A stretch of 64,000 nucleotides of DNA. It comes from CADCWN01 sp046328475 (GTDB lineage: Bacteria > Chloroflexota > Chloroflexia > Thermomicrobiales > CADCWN01). The DNA lies in contig JAXLWN010000020.1 of the NCBI GenBank assembly GCA_046328475.1, positions 33,070 through 97,069 on the forward strand, read 5' to 3'. Each line of letters opens with the position of its first letter. Within the stretch, counting starts at the first letter, position 1. The notes beneath the pieces were generated by a model that did no database searches, had not been told where the DNA came from, and worked only from the letters and a program-made list of their open reading frames with translations. Made by a program: the position numbers and the translations under genes. Shown here piece by piece: positions 24,735-34,091 of this stretch.

Positions 24735-27700
24735 TCAGGCGTCTTCGCGCCACACCACGGCGAGGCCGGGCGCGGAGGTGAAGAGCGTGGTAGAGCCAGC
24801 ACCCCCGGTGCCACCGACGGTGATGCGCGTACTGCCGTCGCTCACGCCGGTGTAGTTGTTGCTCACCTCGATCTTCACGTCGAAGGTGGTGGCGGCGGTC
24901 TGGAAGGTGCAGGAGGCCGTCCCCACCTTCGTGTTCGTCGTGGTGACGAGGCTCACCGGCAGGTTCTCGCAGGCCGCGTTGACCGTCTGTCCGGTCTGGG
25001 GCCCGCTGGCATAGACGAAGCGCACGCGCGCCTGGCGCACATCACCGGCGTAGTTGTCCCAGCGATTATCGCCAGCCACCGCAGTGATGTCGTTGACCTG
25101 AGCGATCAGCTGCACGGTGCCCTTCTTGGTCACACCGTTCACCGGGAAGGTGGTCTTGGCGGTGCTGCTGTAGCTGACCGTGGCATCTTCTTTGGTCACT
25201 GTCATCGGCAGCGGGGTGGCGACCGCGCTCGCGAACCGAGCGTCGTTGCTGGTGAAGCGAGCCGACACCGAGGTGCTGCCGACATTCTGCATCACCTGGA
25301 TAGAGAGCCTGGCCAGGCCAGTCGCATCGAGGCCGCTCGATCCGACGGTCGAGCTCCCGATGGCGAATTGGACGGGGCCGGTGGGATAGACCGTGCCGCC
25401 GCAGTTGACCACTTGCGCCTGGAACGTCGCCTGGTCGCTGAACTGGATCGTCGAGGCCGGCGTCATCGTCAGATCCAGCCGAACCTGGCACTGCGTGACC
25501 GTCAGCGTCCCACTCTGGAAGGTGATCGCGTAGTTCGGCGAGCTCAGGCCGCCGGGCACGAGTTGGTGGTTCCCGATGGTGTTGATCGGGGACGGCTGCG
25601 TGCCACAGGTCAGCTGGCCGATCAGATCGTCAGCGTCGTCGCCATTCACGAAACCCTGCGGATAGCCGCTGGCATAGGCGCAGGTGGGCGTCGCCCCGAA
25701 CTGGACTGTCTGGTTGGCCGGACGCACGGTCAGCGCCTTCTTGGCGATGGAGAACGACTGGCTCACTGGCAGGGCGGCGTTGTAGTTGCTGTCGCCCGGC
25801 TGGTTCGCCGTCACCGCGCAGGTGCCCGCGCCGGTGATCTGGACCTGGTTGCCATTGATGATCTGGCACGGACCGCTCGCCGTGTAGGTCACCGGCAGGC
25901 CGGAGGTCGCTGTAGCCGCGAGGGTGATCGGCCCATCACCGTAGGTTGCGCTGGCCGGAGCGGGGAAGGTGATTGTCTGGTTCGCCTTCGTCACCGTCAA
26001 ATCGGCGGTGTCGTTGCTGCCACTAAAGTAGGTGTCGCCGCTGTAGACGCCCTCGATCGTGTAGGAGCCAGCACCTGGCGGCGAAGAAAAGGTGCAGGTG
26101 GCGCTCACCGGCACGCTCGTGCCACCGCTCACCGCCACCGGGGCGGTCGTGCAGAGGGTTTGATTGCTGCTGTTCTTGACCGTGAAGACGACCGTGCCGC
26201 CGGTCAGCGAAGCGCCGTTGCTGGTGTTCGCCACCTGCGCGGTCAGCGCCACGCTGTTGGTGCCGTAAACGATGCTCTTATCGTCCACCGTCACGCTCGT
26301 GTTCGCCTTGGCCATCGTGAACGACTGCTGGACCGGGGTGGCGGCGTTGTAGTTGGGGTTCCCCGGCTGGCTGGCCGTCACCACGCAGGTCCCCGCCCCG
26401 GTGAAAGCGACCTGGGGGCCACCGTTCACCAGCTGGCACGGGCCGCTGACGCTGTAGGTAATCGGCAGGCCGGAGTCGGAGGTGGCAGCGAGGGTGATCG
26501 GCCCGGAGCCGTAGGTATAGGGACCTGGGTTCGGGAAGGTAATCGTCTGGTTGGCCTTGCTCACCGTGAGCGTGTCGCTGTCGCTGATGGAGTTGTAGTT
26601 GCTATTGCCCGCGAACGAGGCGGTCACGCCGCTATTAACGCCGGGGGTGTAGGTGCCCGCGTTGATGCCTGCCAGGCTGGCACCATTCAGGGTGGCGACG
26701 CCGCTAGCGTTCGTCGTCGGGCAGGCGGGCTGTCCGCCACCGAGGCCGCAGACCTGCTGACCGTTGAGGAAGAATGTCACCGGTTGGCCCGCCACCGGGC
26801 CGACGCTGTCGGACAGCGTCGCGGTCAGGGTCGAGGTGCCGCCGTAGGTGCCCGAGGCGGGATCGACCGCCAGCGTCGGGGTCGCCTTATTCACCGTGAG
26901 CGTGTTCCCCGCCGAGGTGCCGTTGAAGTTCCCATTGCCCGCATACGAGCCGCCAACGCCGCTGTTCGCTCCGGCGTTGTAGGTACCGGCCGCGATATTC
27001 CCCAGGCTGACGCCATTCAGGGTCGCCACGCCGCTGCTATTCGTGTTAGGGCAGGCGGTGGGGTAGCCGCCCGCGGCGTTGTCGCAGACCTGCACGCCGT
27101 TCAGCGTGAACGCGACCGGCTGGTTGCCAGCGGCTGGCCGTTCCCATCGAGCAGCGTCCCCGTCCAGATTGGTCGTCCCGTGGAAATTGCCCGAAGCGGC
27201 GGTAACGGTGGCGAAGGGGTCGCCTTCGCCAGGGTCAGCGTGCCGCTCGCGGTCGAGCCGAGGAAGCTGATGTTCCCGAGGAAGGTCGCGCCGATCGGAT
27301 AGGGCGTGCCGGCGGCAAGCCGGTCAACGAAACATTGGTCAGGGTCGCCACGCCGCTGCTGTCGGTGGTGGGGCAGGCGGCGGGGTAGCCACCCGCGACG
27401 TTGTCACAGACCTGCACACCGTTCAACGTGAGTTGCACCGACATGCCCGGGAGCGGGATGCCGAGCGGGCCGGTGAGCGTGGCCGTGAGCGTCCCGGTGC
27501 CGCCATAGGTGCCGGTGCCCGAGACGGTCAGGCTCGAGGCAGACAGCGACGGCACCACGATGGTGATCGTGCGCGGGGTCGCGCCGAGGCCAAGCTGATC
27601 CTGCGCCCGCAGCACCACCTGGTAGGAGCCAGAGATGGGATTGGGCCAGTTCAGGATCCCGCTGGCCGGGTTACCGGGGGTCGGCGTGAAACTCGCGCCA

Positions 27701-28809
27701 GGTGGCAGCCCGATGACGCTCGGTGTGACCACGTCACCACTGTTGGGATCGTTCGCCGTGAAGGTGATGCTGTTCGGCACACCCGGCTGCCAGGTGAGCG
27801 TGTCGCCATCGTTCGGCCCGGAGGTGAAGACTGGCGGGTTGTTCGTGGGGTTGTTGTTGAAGCGAATGAAGAAGTCGATCGCGACGTTGGAGACGAGAAC
27901 GTCATCTCCGGTGTTGCCGGGAGTCCCATTCAGGAACCACTTCTCGACGATCACCTGCGTCGAGTAGTAGGTGTAGTTGCAGCCGCCGCAGGTGGCGAGG
28001 GTGGCGTCGGTTGTGTTCCAGGTGTAGAGACCGTTCGATCCGGCAACGGAGGCACTGCCACCCGGCCCGCTCGGCTGGCTGACGACGTTGCCCATCTCGG
28101 CAAGTGTCGCCATGCGCCAGTTCAGGCGATAGCCGGTGGGGCTGGGATCGGTGGCGGTGACGATGAACGAGCAGGTGCTCGTGCCCGGCGCGGCCACGCG
28201 CGGGCAGTCGATGATCGGCGCGAGTCCGGACACTGGGCTGCCGAGATCGGCCGTGTTCACGGCGAAATTGACGGCGGTGGTGATCCGCACACCCCCATCG
28301 GGGTTGTTGACGTGTCCCCCCGACCCGCTCAGGCGGCAACAATCGTTTAGCTCGGCGGTGTAGGGACTGCCGCCATTATTGATCGCCGCATAGGTGTAAT
28401 AGACTATCCGCTCGGCAAGCACATAGTCATTCGTGGCATCGACAAACGTGACCGTGTAGTCACTCCCACCAGTCTGGCCGTCGCCAAAATTGATTAGCGG
28501 CCCTGTGATGGTATCGTTTACATTCGGCGATCCATAGAATGAGCGGCGCACGCCGAAGGTCGAGGTGAATTTCGCGGTATTCGCCGGGGCGATCTGGTTG
28601 CCAGCAGGGTAGCTGGGGGCTAATTGGGCACCGGGGATGCTCGCCCCCACGGCCACCTTGTCCCAACTCAGTTGCATGGCGCGAAAGTGCGACGCGCCGA
28701 CCGCTTGCGGCTCGACGAAGTTGATCCAGGCGGTCAGTGCAAAGGTCGTTGCTATCATCAAGATGAGGAAATGCCGAATTAAGACGAATGGCCGAGAGCG
28801 TTTGCGCAT
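24735..28809 (-). CDS. Secreted Ig-repeat / MBG surface protein, frameshifted near 27.1-27.3 kb
   Basis: This is an exported repeat protein of about 1,358 residues. ATG 28809 follows GGAGAGG and opens an N-terminal signal or anchor helix (FLILMIATTFALTAWINF). A roughly 350-residue beta-rich domain follows (HFRAMQLSWDK, INFGDGQTGG, DCCRLSG, VDFFIRFNNN with an I-for-V change), then a putative-Ig domain (PPVFTSGPNDGD). Next are repeated bacterial Ig modules (GTYGGTGTLTATL, LNGVQVCDNVAGGYPAAC), two or three repeats of the type ITFPNPGPYTYGSGPITLAA, and an MBG domain. The C-terminal 200 residues match the neighbouring 21.6-24.4 kb protein. Reading frames switch three or four times between 27130 and 27320; joining them restores continuous homology, so I annotate one gene. 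Function is likely adhesion or envelope; the ligand is unknown. Confidence 0.8.
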
Positions 28810-28929
28810 ACCCCTCTCCTTCACCGGACCATCTGCCTCGGGAGCGTCCCCAATTCGATACATGTGGGCGCACCTCGCCCATTACCACAATACGCCGAGT
28901 ACATACGAACGATAGACCATCGGTACTGT

Positions 28930-28970
28930 AGTCTACCAGAAATCTTTCCTACAGGCAAGAGAGGAAAGAT
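28930..28970 (-). promoter_or_regulatory. Sigma-70-type promoter with an inverted repeat around the -35 box
   Basis: On the minus strand TTGCCT (28953-28958), 17 bases and TAGACT (28930-28935) form a good promoter about 120 bp before ATG 28809. A perfect 9-bp inverted repeat, ATCTTTCCT (28942-28950) and AGGAAAGAT (28962-28970), brackets the -35 box, as expected for a repressor operator. Confidence 0.6.
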
Positions 28971-29008
28971 GGTATAGTCCGTACGCGGTCATTTTAACTG
29001 GACAAGAC

Positions 29009-29041
29009 AATGCCCCGGCCGTGTAGCACGGCCGGGGCATT
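29009..29041. terminator. 15-bp-stem hairpin, terminator of the ABC operon
   Basis: AATGCCCCGGCCGTG and its exact complement flank a 3-nt loop. The hairpin sits 20 bases after the permease stop codon. The following T-tract on the minus strand is weak (TGTCTTGTCC). Confidence 0.8.
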
Positions 29042-29060
29042 GCGGGATGATTACTGGCGT

Positions 29061-30666
29061 TTAGCTGTGCTTGATCTGGCGACGGAAGAGGATGGCACTG
29101 AGGATGAAGAGCCCGACCGCCATGCCGCCGAGCGCGCCTAATGCCCAGAGGGGCGGGAAGTCGCCGCGCAGCATCGTTGCCTGGAGCGCGACGATGCCGT
29201 GGGTGATCGGGAGGGCGTAGGAGAGCACGCGCACCTGCTGGATCAGCGAGTCGAGGCTGAGGAAGAAGCCGCCGAAGAGGACCGAGGCGATCAGCAGCAG
29301 CAGGGAGAATTGCACCGCCTGGCTCTCGCTCGACGCGATCGACGAGATGAAGAAGCCGAAGGAGAGCGAGGCGGCGATCAGCAACCCGAGCGCGATGGCG
29401 TAGTTCTCGATGCTGCCGAGGATGGGAATGCCGAGGCCGAAGTGGAGCGCCGCCGTCAGGCCCGCCGCCAGGATGGCGGTGAGGGTGAAGTGGCTCATGT
29501 ACTTGCCCCAGGCGATCGACCAGACGCCGATCGGCGCGACCCGCAGCACTTCGGTCGTGCCGAGCAGTCGCTCGCGCACCAGCGTGAGCGCGGTGAGGGT
29601 CACGGCGATGTGCTGCGCCAGGAGCGCGATCACCCCCGGCGCGTAGTAGTTGACGAAGGTCGGTTCCAGCCGGGCAATGTCGCGCGCCTTCGGCTCGAAG
29701 GGCGAGACGACCACTTCGGCCGGTGGCAGGCTCAGGCGCCCCGTCGCGCCATTCGCGGTATCGGCCTCCTGCGCGATCGTGTCGGTCTGGGCGCGCTGCT
29801 GGTCGCCGATCCGCCCTGCCGCCGCATCTTCGCGCAACTGGGGCAGTGCCTGGCTGATGCGGGCCGACGATTGCTGCGCCGCGATCAGATCCCGCCCCTG
29901 GCCCGTCTCCTGCGGATCGCTGATGTTGCCGACGACAGCGACCGCGCCGAAGAGCTGGCCAACGGTCAGCAATTCGGTTTGGAACTTCGCGTTCTCGGCT
30001 TCGAGCGTGGCGATGCGCTTCGTGGTCTCGACCGGATCGCCGCCCTTCGCCGCCTGCTGCAGACCAATGGCGTTGTCGCGCACCGCAGCGGCCGACTCGC
30101 GCAACTTCGTGATATGCCCCTGCGTGTCCTGCTGCTTCAGCGCTTCGACCAGCAATTGCTTATTCAGCTCGTTGGTCTGCACGTAGCCGTAGTAGCTGAT
30201 CCACTGCGCCCTGGTGGGATCGATCTCGTTGAATTCGAGCTGGAGCGGGGCGTACTGCCCCTTGATGATCGTCTCGGCATGGATCCTCCGGGAAGTAGAT
30301 CAGCGCGCCAACCTCGCGGTTCTCCAACTTGCGGCGCGCTTCGGCCGCGTCGGTGGTGATCCCTTCGAGCAGGAACGGCTCGCCGAACGCGTCCTTGCGC
30401 TTCTCGATCTCCGCCTGGTACTGCGAATTGGGTGGCACCACGACCAGCGTCCGCACCAGCGGTGGCTTCGGCGAATAGCCCATGCCGAAGAGGAAGAGGA
30501 GCAGGAACGGTCCGGCGATCAGGCTCAGAATGAGCTTGGGCTGGCGGCAGACCTCGGACAATTCCTTGCCGATGAACGAACCGGTCTGGACGAGGCCGCG
30601 CAGCGGCGCGGGCACGATGCCGCGCGATCCGACGCGCGGTCCGGGGATGGTTGCCTCATTCCTCAC
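29061..30666 (-). CDS. ABC-2 type transporter permease, one frameshift near 30.28 kb
   Basis: This is the membrane subunit of an ABC exporter. An N-terminal helix (LILSLIAGPFLLLFLFGMGY) is followed by a large extracellular region and then about six C-terminal helices. The latter include the conserved VNYYAPGVIALLAQH and the region around LRVAPIGVWSIAWGKYMSH, typical of DrrB/YhhJ-like permeases. The reading frame changes once near 30282: one extra base separates IYFPEDP from AETIIKGQY, and the protein is otherwise full length at about 535 residues. GTG 30666 overlaps the ATPase stop by 11 nt, which indicates translational coupling. It is the second gene of the operon read from the sigma-54-type promoter at 31798. 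The substrate cannot be read from the sequence. The frameshift could be a sequence error. Confidence 0.85.
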
Positions 30667-31702
30667 CGGCCACCTCCGTCACCTCGCGCCCGGCACGCGC
30701 CAGCAGGGCGATGAACACTTCGTTGAAGCTGAGCCGCCGTTCCTCGATTGCCTGGACGGTCCCACCATGCTCCTGAACGGTCGAGATGACCTGCGGCATC
30801 AGCGCAGCGGCGTTCTCTACCGTCAGGCGCGCGGTGTTCTCGCGCACCAGCGCGATGTTTCGCACGCCCGGCAAGGCTCGCAGGCTCTGGAAGATGGTCC
30901 GGTCGAAATCGCCGCTCTCCAGGTCGATCAGTTCGCCACCAGCGACCGACTGGCGCAGCGCGTTGGGCGTGCCGGCGGCGATCACCTCGCCCCGGTCCAT
31001 GATGATGACGGAATCGCAGTACTCGGCCTCGCCAACGTACTGCGTGGTGACGATCTGCGTCCGGCCCGCGCCCTGGATGCGCCGGAATTCGCCCCAGATT
31101 TGTTCGCGCAGCAGCGGGTCGATCCCGGCCGTCGGCTCGTCCAGAAAGATCAGGTCGGGCTCGTGGATCATGGTGGCCGCGAGCGCCAGGCGACGCTGCA
31201 TCCCGCCGGAGAGTTGCGCGGCGAGCTTGCGCCGGTGCGCCGTCAGCCCGACCAGTTCCAACGCTCGCGCCTTCTGTGCCCGGCGGCGGAACGGCCCCAG
31301 GCCGTAGAGCGAGGCCGCGAAGTTCAAGTTTTCATCGACGGTGAGGTTGGGATAGAGCACAAAGTGCTGCGGCAGGTAGCCGAGCCGCGCGCGAGTGGCG
31401 CGCTTCATCCGGTGCGACGGCTCACCGAGGGTGCGACACTCGCCCGCGCTCGGCTCGTAGATGCCGAGCAGCAACCGCACGGTCGTCGTCTTGCCGCAGC
31501 CGCTCGGCCCGATCAGGCCGACCAGCCCCCCTTGTGGGACGGCGAAGGAGAGATTCTTCACCGCCGCCGTGCCGTTGAACTCCTTGGCTGTCCCGTGCAT
31601 CGCCGCGACCACCGACCCGGCTGGCACCGCGTAGGCGGCCTCGACCGGGGCCGCGACGGCGGTCGCGCCGGGTGGCATTGCGGAGGCGTGTGCTTCCCGC
31701 AT
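30656..31702 (-). CDS. ABC transporter ATP-binding protein
   Basis: This is the ATPase partner of the permease downstream, 348 residues long. It shows Walker A GPSGCGKTT, the signature LSGGMQRR and Walker B LIFLDEPT with the following D-loop AGID. The position of the H-loop histidine reads VTTQYVGEAEY, with Gln, as in some DrrA-like export ATPases. ATG 31702 is chosen because GAGGGG lies 5 bases upstream; the in-frame region further upstream has no coding support. The 11-nt overlap with the permease and the sigma-54-type promoter at 31798-31812 define a two-gene operon. Its location beside topoisomerase IB and the other sigma-54-linked genes suggests a stress or envelope export role, which is inference. 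Confidence 0.9.
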   Translation of the reverse strand: MREAHASAMPPGATAVAAPVEAAYAVPAGSVVAAMHGTAKEFNGTAAVKNLSFAVPQGGLVGLIGPSGCGKTTTVRLLLGIYEPSAGECRTLGEPSHRMKRATRARLGYLPQHFVLYPNLTVDENLNFAASLYGLGPFRRRAQKARALELVGLTAHRRKLAAQLSGGMQRRLALAATMIHEPDLIFLDEPTAGIDPLLREQIWGEFRRIQGAGRTQIVTTQYVGEAEYCDSVIIMDRGEVIAAGTPNALRQSVAGGELIDLESGDFDRTIFQSLRALPGVRNIALVRENTARLTVENAAALMPQVISTVQEHGGTVQAIEERRLSFNEVFIALLARAGREVTEVAGEE

Positions 31703-31797
31703 GATCCCCTCAACTTGGATGTGTCGCATTGGGTTGCGCGTCTGGATGGTCGGGCGGAACGGCGTGGGCCATCCTCCCACCCCGCGTCGTATCGAAA

Positions 31798-31812
31798 GCA
31801 AGGGGTATGCCA
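31798..31812 (-). promoter_or_regulatory. Sigma-54 promoter for the ABC operon
   Basis: The minus strand reads TGGCATA-CCCC-TTGC, with the invariant GG and GC ten bases apart. The expected start site lies about 85 nt before ATG 31702. Confidence 0.75.
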
Positions 31813-31855
31813 GATTAACTAGACGACCCTCCGCCAACTTGACACCCGAGCACGA

Positions 31856-32947
31856 TCAGGCGGCCTGCGCGGTGCGTTCGAGCAGGGACAGGATCGCCCG
31901 CTCGGCGGGGCTGAGCCAATCATCCACGTTCTCGGCCGGATCGGCGGGCGGCAGGACGAGATCGCCCTGGAGGTAGGCGGTGATCACGGCGGGGTGGATG
32001 TAGGACTTGCGGCAGACCGCCGGGGTGTTGCCGAGCTGCTGCGCGGTCGCCTTCACCGCCGCCACGAGGCACTGCTGCGCCGCCGTCGGCGACTCGCCCG
32101 CCGCGTCCTCGCAGAGCGCGAGCAGGCAACCGACCGTCCCGGCCCAGGTGCGAAAGTCCTTGGCGGTGAAATCGTCGTCGCCGACCGCGCGCAGGTACGC
32201 ATTGACATCGGCGGAATCGACATCCTGCCGCTGGCCGTCGTCATCGAGATATTGGAAGAGTTGGTAGCCGGGCAGGTCGCGGCAACTCCGCACCACGCGC
32301 GCCAGGCGGCGGTCAGTCAGGTTGAGCGTGTGCTCGATGCCGCTCTTGCCGCGAAATTTGAAGCGCACAGTCGAACCGTCGATCGCGACGTGGCGGTCGC
32401 GCAGCGTGGTCAGGCCGAAGGACTTGTTGGTGGCGGCATATTCGCGATTCCCGACGCGGATGAGGGTCTTGTCGAGCAGTTGGACGATCGCCGCCAGCAC
32501 TTTCTCGCGCGGCAGGCCCTGCCGGCGCAGATCGGCGTCCGCCTGCTGACGGATGCGGGGGAGGGCGTGGCCGAACGCGAGCAGGCGGTCGAACTTCGTC
32601 TGCTCGCGATGCTCGCGCCAGCGCGGGTGATAGCGATACTGCTTCCGCCCCTTCGCGTCGCGCCCGGTCGCTTGCAGGTGGGTCGCCGCATCCGGCGAAA
32701 TCCAGACGTCGGTATAGGCCGGGGGAATCGCGAGCGCCCGGATGCGCGCCAGCGTCTGCTCGTCGTGGATCGGCTTGCCATCCAGCCCGATGTAGCTGAA
32801 TGCCTTGCCCGCGCGCTTGCGACGGATACCGGGCACGGTATCCTCGATGTAGCGGAGGCGCTGATTCGCGGGGAATGGTCCCGCATCAGCCGCCAGACTT
32901 ACCGGGCGCGTCGCGCGCCGTTTCGGTTGCGTGCTCGTCGTCGCCAT
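31856..32947 (-). CDS. DNA topoisomerase IB (poxvirus/bacterial type)
   Basis: The enzyme relaxes supercoiled DNA through a 3'-phosphotyrosyl intermediate. The 363-residue protein has the bacterial topoisomerase IB N-terminal domain (RLRYIEDTVPGIRRKRAGKAFSYIG). It also has the catalytic-domain sequences RVGNREYAATNKSFGLTTL, VRFKFRGKSG and KDFRTWAGT, and the active-site tyrosine in CRKSYIHP near the C-terminus. Length and motif order match the family. ATG 32947 follows GGAGGGCAGAGG; a longer frame to 33007 has no ribosome binding site. In other bacteria topoisomerase IB often belongs to general-stress gene sets. Here it has its own sigma-54-type promoter at 33012-33026, which fits the neighbouring regulon. 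Confidence 0.92.
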   Translation of the reverse strand: MATTSTQPKRRATRPVSLAADAGPFPANQRLRYIEDTVPGIRRKRAGKAFSYIGLDGKPIHDEQTLARIRALAIPPAYTDVWISPDAATHLQATGRDAKGRKQYRYHPRWREHREQTKFDRLLAFGHALPRIRQQADADLRRQGLPREKVLAAIVQLLDKTLIRVGNREYAATNKSFGLTTLRDRHVAIDGSTVRFKFRGKSGIEHTLNLTDRRLARVVRSCRDLPGYQLFQYLDDDGQRQDVDSADVNAYLRAVGDDDFTAKDFRTWAGTVGCLLALCEDAAGESPTAAQQCLVAAVKATAQQLGNTPAVCRKSYIHPAVITAYLQGDLVLPPADPAENVDDWLSPAERAILSLLERTAQAA

Positions 32948-33011
32948 CTGCCTCTGCCCTCCCGCCGTAACGACGAGCAAGCGCGTCGTCCCCTGCCGCG
33001 CAGGCACCGTT

Positions 33012-33026
33012 GCAGATTGCGTGCCA
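33012..33026 (-). promoter_or_regulatory. Sigma-54 promoter for topoisomerase IB
   Basis: The minus strand reads TGGCACG-CAAT-CTGC: a perfect -24 element and one change in the -12 element. The predicted leader is about 53 nt. Confidence 0.6.
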
Positions 33027-33071
33027 GTTGGCTCCCCGCCAGATGCCTATTCGCTGGCCTGGGCAGGGTGC

Positions 33072-33791
33072 CTACTCGGTCGAGTAGGTTGCCTCGGCTT
33101 CGGCGACACGGCGGAGCGCGGGCGGCGCTGGGGGTGCCTCGGTTTCGGCAGCGGGCGGGATGGGGATGACCATCAGCCCTTCGGTGGGATCGCCAACGGT
33201 GCGCGTCAACCCTTGCCGCCAGAGATAGGCGGTGTAGGCGCAGGCAACCGCGTCGAGTTGGTGCTCGGAGGCGTCGGGGTGGTCGAGGCCGGGGATGATC
33301 GGCTGGAGCGCGTTATGGATACGCCGTCGGCCGAGTTGGGTCCGCTTCCCGGCGGTCGGTAGCCCCAGCAGGCGCAGCGTCGCGTAGGGATAGACCTCCA
33401 GCGGCTCCCATCCGGCCTGACGGATCGCAGCGGCGAGGCGCAGGCCGCGCCGCGCGAGCACGTTGATCAGCCCGGTTGCCAGGACTGGCACGCGCATGTG
33501 CAGCAATTCGCGCTCGATCGCGCGGCTGCGCGTCCCCGGGTCGTGACGACAGGGGCAATCATCTTCGAGACAGCAGCGCCCGCGCGGCAAGCTCAGCGGC
33601 GCGTTGACCGCCACCGTGCCATGCTCGCCCGCCAGCGCGACCGCCGCCATGATCTCCTCGTCGCTCCCGGCGGTGGAGAGCAGTGCCAACTGGCCGCCGC
33701 GCAGCACGGCCACTCCGGTCTCCCGGTGTGGCACCCCGGCGAGATCGATCCCGACGCACAGACTGGGTTGAGGCAGGGCGAGATAGACCAT
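33072..33791 (-). CDS. DUF429 family protein
   Basis: This 239-residue protein belongs to DUF429, a family predicted to have an RNase H-like nuclease fold. It shows the N-terminal acidic strand VGIDLAG, the motif VAVNAPLSLP with a nearby cysteine cluster (CCLEDDCPC), VYPYATLRLLGL, and the C-terminal DASEHQLDAVACAYTA. These are the usual family signatures. ATG 33791 lies just before the first domain strand. An in-frame ATG at 33848 is less likely because a possible -10 box (TATGCT after TTGTCA and 18 bases) overlaps it. No sigma-54 site is seen. The biological role of DUF429 proteins is not established. Confidence 0.8.
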   Translation of the reverse strand: MVYLALPQPSLCVGIDLAGVPHRETGVAVLRGGQLALLSTAGSDEEIMAAVALAGEHGTVAVNAPLSLPRGRCCLEDDCPCRHDPGTRSRAIERELLHMRVPVLATGLINVLARRGLRLAAAIRQAGWEPLEVYPYATLRLLGLPTAGKRTQLGRRRIHNALQPIIPGLDHPDASEHQLDAVACAYTAYLWRQGLTRTVGDPTEGLMVIPIPPAAETEAPPAPPALRRVAEAEATYSTE

Positions 33792-33884
33792 CGGTTGTTC
33801 CACACGTCGCGCGGGCCACCCGCCCGCATCGCTCTTGTGAGGAAGCATACGAGAAAATATGTTCTACTGACAAGGCGACAAGGC

Positions 33885-34091
33885 GAGTCGTGAGTCGTGA
33901 GTCGTGAGTCGTGAGAGGGGACGAGAGTAGGACGAGTGGAGATGAGTGGATGGATCCTCGCTGCGCTCAGGATGACAGGAGCGGTGCTTTCTTTGTCATC
34001 CTGAGCGCAGCGAAGGAGCCGTTCTTTCTGACGACTGACGACTGACGACTGACAACTCTTCTCTCACGACTCACGACTCACGACTCACGAC
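33885..34091. repeat. 205-bp element with heptamer terminal inverted repeats and an internal hairpin
   Basis: Four copies of GAGTCGT (33885-33912) face four copies of CTCACGA (34063-34090), giving inverted ends of about 30 bp. Inside are four CTGACGA-type heptamers (34028-34055) and a perfect 18-bp inverted repeat, GCTGCGCTCAGGATGACA (33960-33977) and its complement (33994-34011). The stop codon of the AI-2E gene lies within the right-hand repeat. The inner sequence resembles dispersed intergenic repeats seen in several phyla (from memory). It is probably a small non-autonomous or REP-like element. Confidence 0.7.

Noticed and set aside
29199..31822. Long plus-strand frames opposite the ABC genes
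   Set aside because: They are composition shadows of the ATPase and permease genes, without motifs.
33470..33500. TGGCACG within the DUF429 gene
   Set aside because: It has no -12 element at the right distance and lies inside a coding region.
33885..34091. CRISPR array
   Set aside because: The heptamers are direct tandem repeats without spacers, and no cas genes are present.
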